Shown here: positions 4,790 to 8,725 of the stretch, in pieces | Layout of the letters: the number at the start of each line of letters is the position of its first letter | How positions within the stretch are numbered: the stretch's first letter is position 1 | Assembly: GCA_003233535.1 (NCBI GenBank) | Contig: QIMA01000163.1 | Coordinates: 1 to 8,725, forward strand | DNA: 8,725 nt | From: Rhodanobacteraceae bacterium | GTDB taxonomy: Bacteria > Pseudomonadota > Gammaproteobacteria > Xanthomonadales > SZUA-5 | Reading direction: 5' to 3' | Program-made: the position numbers and the translations under genes | Notes under the pieces: generated by a model | Told to the model about the DNA's origin: nothing | Seen by the model: only the letters and a program-made list of their open reading frames with translations | The model's database searches: none

Positions 4790-7225
4790 ATGGCCTCTAG
4801 TTCTGCCAAAAAAACTGCTTCCGGATCCAAGTTGATCACGATTCGTCTGCCTGATTCCAGGGCGCTGTTGAGCACCATACTCGGTGTTTTGCTGCTGTTG
4901 TTGGGTATGATTTTTCTCCGCCAAGGCTGGGATAGCTGGCGTGCCGAATCGCTCAGAGCAGAATTGGCGATAGAGGCCGCCGCGGTGTCCAAGGTCCTGG
5001 CCGAAAGCGTCTCTAGCAATCAGGCGACCTTGGATAGAGTCGTTTCTGAGCGTGATTTTATCGAGACCTTCGCCAGCGAAGAATCAGGATCGCACGCCGG
5101 GTCGAAACAGCGACTGTTAGCTTTGTTGCCGCAGGCCCTGGATGTGCGCGTGCTTGATGCACCAGCGTTAACAAGCGTGGGCGCAGATCTGGGTCAATTC
5201 GGTTACGCCCGTGTCGAAATGCTGCTGCAGGCCGAGCGCAGCCAGCAGGCAGCTGATGCGCAAGTTCACCGAGCGGTGGGCAGTGATGAACTCCGTGTGG
5301 TGATGGTCAGCCCGATACTGGCGGTAGGGCAAGTCACCGGACATGCGCTGATCGAGTTGCCCTACGAGCCGCTGAGCGCGGTCATCCAGGACTATCGAAC
5401 CGGCAGCGGCGGGCTGGACTTGGTTCAGGGTAATGTTGTCCATGGTGCACTGTTGATTGAGCGTTTAGGCCCTGAGAGCGTCGGTTATGGCGGCAGCATG
5501 GTCAACGTGCCGCGGACCCGCTTGAGTGTTGCTTATAACGTCCGCGCTCCTTTCGTGTTGGTTGGTCCTTCGGCTCCTGTGCCGGCCTTCATTCTCGGTA
5601 TCACTTCGCTGTTAGTAGGCATCTGTTTGGTAGCATTTAGAGCACAACTGCGCGCCGTGGTTGAGCGCAGTCGGAGCGGTAGTGTAGGTACCGGCCTAAC
5701 CGTGGCGCAAAGCATCCAAGCCGAAAGTGAGAACGATGCCAAACCGTCGATCCCCGGAGCCGCGGAAGAAAACCCGGTTGAATTGGCCGTTGAGGAAGCC
5801 GGAGCCCAACCGCCACCGCCTCCAGCGCCGACCGCGGCCAAGTCCACCAGCACCGTGCAGCGCTCGATTTTCCGTGCCTACGACATTCGCGGAATCGTCG
5901 GCGATACTTTGACCGAGGAAGTTGCCGAACTGATCGGCAAGGCTATTGGTTCGGAAGTTCGCGATCGCGGTATGAGCGAGGTGGTTGTCGCGCGCGATGG
6001 GCGGTTGTCAGGCCCGAGCTTAGTCGCGGGCTTGGTTGAGGGACTACGCTCGACCGGTTGCGACGTTATCGATATTGGCGCGGTGCCAACGCCTGTTCTG
6101 TATTTCGCGACCCACGAGCTGAACACCGGCAGTGGCGTCATGGTCACCGGCAGCCACAATCCGCCGGACTACAACGGCCTTAAGATCATGATCGGCGGGG
6201 AAACCGTGGCCGAAGAGCGGATCCAGGGACTGTATGCGCGAATCGCCGAGAACCGTTTTACGGAAGATGCCGCTGGCGGCGTGCAGCAGATGGATCTGGT
6301 CGACCGCTATATCGAGCGGATAGCCGGCGACCTGCAGGTTGAGCTGCCGCTGAAGATCGTAATCGACGCCGGCAACGGCATCGCCGGTGGCATTGCCCCG
6401 CGTCTATTCGAGGAAGTCGGCTGCGAGGTGACGCCACTTTATTGCGACGTCGACGGCACATTCCCCAACCATCATCCAGACCCTTCGGTACCGGATAACC
6501 TGCGTGACCTGATATTGGCAGTGAAGCAATTGAAGGCCGACCTGGGCATAGCCTTTGATGGCGACGGCGACCGCTTGGGCGTAGTTACTCCGCAAGGCGA
6601 GATTATCTACGCCGATCGGCTATTGATGTTGTTTGCATCTGACGTGCTGACTAGAAACCCGGGCGCGACGATAATTTATGACGTCAAGTGCACGGGTCGG
6701 TTAGCCCCGGTAATTCTCACCCACGGCGGTAGTCCGGTGATGTGGAAAACCGGGCACTCGTTGATCAAAAGGCGCATGCGTGAACTTGACGCAGCGTTGG
6801 CCGGCGAGATGAGCGGGCACTTTTTCTTCAAGGAACGCTGGTACGGATTCGACGACGGCCTCTATGCCGGCTGTCGATTGCTGGAGATTCTTGCCAGCAG
6901 CGGGCTAGAAGCCGACGAGCTGTTCGCCACGCTGCCCAAGGGCGTAAGCACGCCGGAGCTGAAGGTCGAGACCGTCGACGGCGAGCAGTACCGTTTCATC
7001 AGCAAGTTCGTCGAGCAGGCCCGCTTAGACGGCGCGCGAATTACCACTATTGACGGTCTGCGCGCCGACTGGGAAGACGGTTGGGGCTTGGTTCGCGCTT
7101 CCAACACGACGCCATCACTGGTGCTGCGTTTCGATGCCGATAGTAAGCAGGCATTGCATCGCGTGCAGGAAGCTTTCCGCGAGCAGATCCTGGCGATCGA
7201 GCCGGATATGAAGCTGCCTTTTTAG
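4790..7225 (+). CDS. algC: membrane-anchored phosphomannomutase/phosphoglucomutase
   Basis: 811 aa. The catalytic part (about 358-811) is a complete alpha-D-phosphohexomutase: FRAYDIRG (361-368), phosphoserine loop TGSHNPPDYNG with Ser455 (453-463), magnesium loop DGDGDR (590-595), KTGHS (653-657), sugar-binding GEMSGHFFF (672-680) and phosphate-binding RASNTTPSLVLRF (769-781). It interconverts 1- and 6-phosphates of mannose and glucose, feeding GDP-mannose, LPS and exopolysaccharide synthesis. The extra 357 residues hold a TM helix (25-43), about 217 residues predicted periplasmic, a second TM helix (about 261-284) and a flexible linker with a proline run (341-345). Pseudomonas AlgC is known in a short soluble and a longer annotated form with such an extension. 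dut-algC order matches Pseudomonas. The ATG has only a weak GAG ten bases upstream, but the TM helix argues for this start. Confidence 0.92.
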   Translation: MASSSAKKTASGSKLITIRLPDSRALLSTILGVLLLLLGMIFLRQGWDSWRAESLRAELAIEAAAVSKVLAESVSSNQATLDRVVSERDFIETFASEESGSHAGSKQRLLALLPQALDVRVLDAPALTSVGADLGQFGYARVEMLLQAERSQQAADAQVHRAVGSDELRVVMVSPILAVGQVTGHALIELPYEPLSAVIQDYRTGSGGLDLVQGNVVHGALLIERLGPESVGYGGSMVNVPRTRLSVAYNVRAPFVLVGPSAPVPAFILGITSLLVGICLVAFRAQLRAVVERSRSGSVGTGLTVAQSIQAESENDAKPSIPGAAEENPVELAVEEAGAQPPPPPAPTAAKSTSTVQRSIFRAYDIRGIVGDTLTEEVAELIGKAIGSEVRDRGMSEVVVARDGRLSGPSLVAGLVEGLRSTGCDVIDIGAVPTPVLYFATHELNTGSGVMVTGSHNPPDYNGLKIMIGGETVAEERIQGLYARIAENRFTEDAAGGVQQMDLVDRYIERIAGDLQVELPLKIVIDAGNGIAGGIAPRLFEEVGCEVTPLYCDVDGTFPNHHPDPSVPDNLRDLILAVKQLKADLGIAFDGDGDRLGVVTPQGEIIYADRLLMLFASDVLTRNPGATIIYDVKCTGRLAPVILTHGGSPVMWKTGHSLIKRRMRELDAALAGEMSGHFFFKERWYGFDDGLYAGCRLLEILASSGLEADELFATLPKGVSTPELKVETVDGEQYRFISKFVEQARLDGARITTIDGLRADWEDGWGLVRASNTTPSLVLRFDADSKQALHRVQEAFREQILAIEPDMKLPF

Positions 7226-7247
7226 ATGCCAGCAGCTCGCAGGCATC
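7225..7247. other. weak stem-loop after the algC-like gene
   Basis: GATGCC (7225-7230) can pair with GGCATC (7242-7247) across an 11-base loop, starting at the last base of the stop codon. No T-run follows, so it is not a convincing terminator. The rest of the 141-nt gap before xthA shows no clear promoter. Confidence 0.25.
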
Positions 7248-7366
7248 GCTTTCGCACCGACGATTGGTTCCTCTCGTTTGTGCTGTACCAGTGACGCAAC
7301 CGCGCCGAACTCGTTGAGCTCCGGGGCTATAGGCGTGGCGATAACCAACAGGGTCCAGCAACGACG

Positions 7367-8176
7367 ATGCGAATCATCACACTTAACTGCAACGGCATTC
7401 GCTCTTCCGCCAGTAAGGGCGTTTTCGACTGGTTAGGCGAGCAGGATGCGGACATCATCTGTCTGCAGGAGACCCGCGCTCACGAAGACCAGCGGACCAA
7501 GCACGGCGGCTTCGGGATGGAGGGCATGGATGCTTACTTTGAGGACGCGCAGCGCCCCGGTTACAGCGGTGTTGCGCTGTATACCCGGCGCCGGCCAGAT
7601 CGGCTAGTGCGCGGGATCGGCGTGAAGGCATTCGACAACGAAGGGCGCTGGCTGGAAGCACAGTGGGGTGATCTATCGGTGGTCTCGCTGTATCTGCCCT
7701 CGGGCTCTTCAGGCGATGTACGCCAGGGCTTCAAGTACGAAACGCTGCAGTGGTTACAAGAGCGCCTAGACCAGATGCATGCTGACGGCCGCCGCTATGT
7801 GATTTGTGGCGACATCAATATTGCGCATCGGGCGATTGACCTAAAGAACTGGCGTTCCAACCAAAAGAACTCCGGATTCTTGCCTGACGAGCGCGCGTGG
7901 ATGGATCGGCTCCTAGAGTCTGACTGGTGCGACAGCTTCCGTTTGCTGCATCCGCAACTCGCGCTATACAGCTGGTGGAGTAATCGCGGGCGGGCCTGGG
8001 ACAACAACGTGGGCTGGCGGATCGATTATCAGCTGATTAGCAGCAATCTGCGCGAAACGCTAACGGCGGCGTCGATCTACCGCCAGCAGCGGTTTTCTGA
8101 TCACGCGCCCTATACCGTCGATTTTGAGCTGCCACGCCTGCGTCGGCGCAAGGCTGGGGTGGTTGGCTTTCGCTAG
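7367..8176 (+). CDS. xthA: exodeoxyribonuclease III (xthA/Crc-related AP endonuclease)
   Basis: 269 aa endonuclease/exonuclease/phosphatase fold. Catalytic residues of the ExoIII family are all present: Asn7 (LNCNG), Glu35 (CLQET), Tyr109 (LYLPSG), Asp149 and Asn151 (GDINIAH), Asp220 (WRIDYQL) and Asp245-His246 (SDHAP). It should act on abasic sites and as a 3'-5' exonuclease or phosphatase on double-stranded DNA in base-excision repair, functionally next to dut. The body (IDLKNWRSNQKNSGFLPDERAWMD, YSWWSNRGRAWDNNVGWRIDYQL) closely resembles Pseudomonas Crc, but Crc has lost these catalytic residues (for example QDT and GSL). It is therefore probably an active nuclease, not a Crc-type regulator. 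The ATG at 7367 lacks a clear Shine-Dalgarno. The TAG stop coincides with the left edge of a repeat element. Confidence 0.93.
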   Translation: MRIITLNCNGIRSSASKGVFDWLGEQDADIICLQETRAHEDQRTKHGGFGMEGMDAYFEDAQRPGYSGVALYTRRRPDRLVRGIGVKAFDNEGRWLEAQWGDLSVVSLYLPSGSSGDVRQGFKYETLQWLQERLDQMHADGRRYVICGDINIAHRAIDLKNWRSNQKNSGFLPDERAWMDRLLESDWCDSFRLLHPQLALYSWWSNRGRAWDNNVGWRIDYQLISSNLRETLTAASIYRQQRFSDHAPYTVDFELPRLRRRKAGVVGFR

Positions 8177-8245
8177 TGTGGTGTTTGTACACCTTGAACT
8201 CACAGCGCTCGGTGCGTTATCCGCTACGTCGTTGCTCGTCGCAGC

Positions 8246-8261
8246 CATAGCGGGTGCTATG
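8246..8261. repeat. central hairpin of the second element
   Basis: CATAGC-GGGT-GCTATG is a perfect 6-bp stem near the centre of the second element. Four more pairs (GTCG/CGAC) lie beyond a small internal loop. Confidence 0.6.
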
Positions 8262-8288
8262 CCGACTCCTCGCGCCTAGTTTCAGAAC

Positions 8289-8303
8289 GTTGCCATCGGC
8301 AAC
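8289..8303. repeat. hairpin in the right half of the second element
   Basis: GTTGCC-ATC-GGCAAC is a perfect 6-bp stem with a three-base loop. It is 113 nt past the xthA stop and is followed by a T-rich but broken run (CTTACTTTTG). It could contribute to transcription termination after xthA, though it is not a canonical terminator. Confidence 0.45.
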
Positions 8304-8357
8304 ATTACTCAACTTACTTTTGGGACACAACACTAACCCATCTTCGCCCCGCAACGA

Positions 8358-8725
8358 GCTGTAGTGACATAATCGTCTTTTAGGGGACTCCAGTGGGACC
8401 CAGAATGCGCTAGCTTCGCGTCTATGTATGTGCGCCGTGCTACGACCCGTTCGCGCCGCGGTGGCTGCAGTTACTTCACCTACTGGCTGATGCGCAGCGA
8501 GCGCGTCGGTGGGCGAGTCAAGCTGCTCAATCTGGGGCGGTATTTCGATCTCGACGTTGACCCAGACGATCCCGAAAAGGCCATCGCTCTGCGCTACGAA
8601 TACGCACCCGATGCCGCCAGCAAGGCCGCGTTAGCCGGCCATTACGTGCTGCGCAGCAACGCCACCGATCTCGCACCGGAAGCCTTGTGGCGGACCTACA
8701 TCCAGCTCACCGACGTCGAAGCCGC
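8358..8725 (+). mobile_element. left part of an insertion-sequence relic (IS1634-like)
   Basis: The transposase relic starting at 8424 implies an insertion sequence whose left boundary lies between the second repeat element (8335) and 8424. GCTGTAGTGACATAATCG at 8358-8375 is a plausible left terminal repeat by position. The right end is outside the window, so neither the boundary nor a target duplication can be confirmed. Confidence 0.35.
8424..8725 (+). pseudogene. IS1634-type transposase, internally deleted, runs off the window end
   Basis: An open frame of 100 codons from ATG 8424 to the window end. Residues 1-45 (MYVRRATTRS..., YFTYWLMRSERVGG, LLNLGRYFDL) look like the N-terminus of IS1634-type DDE transposases, usually well over 500 residues long. 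From about residue 56 (AIALRYEYAPDAASKAALAGHYVLRSN..., ALWRTYIQLTDVEAA) it resembles the block near the C-terminal catalytic glutamate of the same family, normally several hundred residues later. The central part with the two catalytic Asp residues therefore seems to be missing, with the join around 8560-8590. The frame is kept. No Shine-Dalgarno is seen. An inactive relic is most likely; a short derivative that binds the IS ends is possible. Confidence 0.6.

Larger units (their letters stand above)
8174..8335. mobile_element. second MITE-like element, TA-flanked, at the xthA stop
   Basis: TAGTGTGGTGT (8174-8184) and ACACAACACTA (8325-8335) are inverted repeats matching at 10 of 11 positions. 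Both begin or end in TA, as expected for TA target duplication. Between them lie CATAGC-GGGT-GCTATG (8246-8261), extended by GTCG/CGAC (8238-8241 with 8263-8266), GTTGCC-ATC-GGCAAC (8289-8303) and GGTGT/ACACC (8180-8193). There is no coding capacity. Collapsing it to one TA joins the final xthA codons to a TAA stop. I infer a short non-autonomous element, more degenerate than the one before dut. The family is unproven. Confidence 0.5.

Noticed and set aside
6648..6656. CTAGAAACC inside the algC-like gene, resembling the element end
   Set aside because: Only nine bases match, in a conserved coding region, with no partner repeat nearby.

Overview
The window reads as GC-rich (high fifties percent by eye) gammaproteobacterial chromosome. 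The most likely source is a relative of the Xanthomonadales or Pseudomonadales. The argument is gene order: radC is divergent from coaBC, as in E. coli, and coaBC-dut-algC is followed by an exonuclease III/Crc-family gene, which resembles the Pseudomonas algC region. The AlgC homologue has the long membrane-anchored form. GTG and TTG starts are used. The species cannot be named from the sequence alone.

Layout. Positions 1-70 hold a possible minus-strand terminator. Positions 71-2586 carry three minus-strand genes. In transcription order these are radC (JAMM-domain protein), xdhC and a mocA-like nucleotidyltransferase; the last two are a molybdenum-hydroxylase maturation pair separated by only 10 nt. 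A 126-nt divergent control region (2587-2712) leads to the plus-strand housekeeping series: coaBC (CoA synthesis), dut (dUTPase), a two-TM phosphomannomutase/phosphoglucomutase (algC-like) and xthA (exonuclease III). The window ends inside a transposase of the IS1634 type that seems to have lost its middle.

The main unexpected structure is a 256-bp MITE-like element at 3931-4186, between coaBC and dut. It has perfect 18-bp terminal inverted repeats, internal hairpins and a TGA direct repeat on both sides. Removing the element and one repeat copy rebuilds a textbook ATGA stop/start overlap between coaBC and dut, so it appears to have inserted precisely at that junction. Its right end now supplies dut with its Shine-Dalgarno sequence and the A of its start codon. 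Reading frames inside it form a relay of ATGA overlaps from coaBC to dut (3927-3930, 3974-3977, 4186-4189), which might preserve translational coupling.

A second, unrelated MITE-like element (8174-8335) lies on the xthA stop codon. It has imperfect 11-bp inverted repeats ending in TA at both sides, and its removal would restore a TAA stop. With the transposase relic just downstream, this shows repeated small insertions at gene ends in an otherwise conserved core-gene block. No RNA gene, CRISPR array or origin was recognised, and no gene-free stretch exceeds 300 bases.
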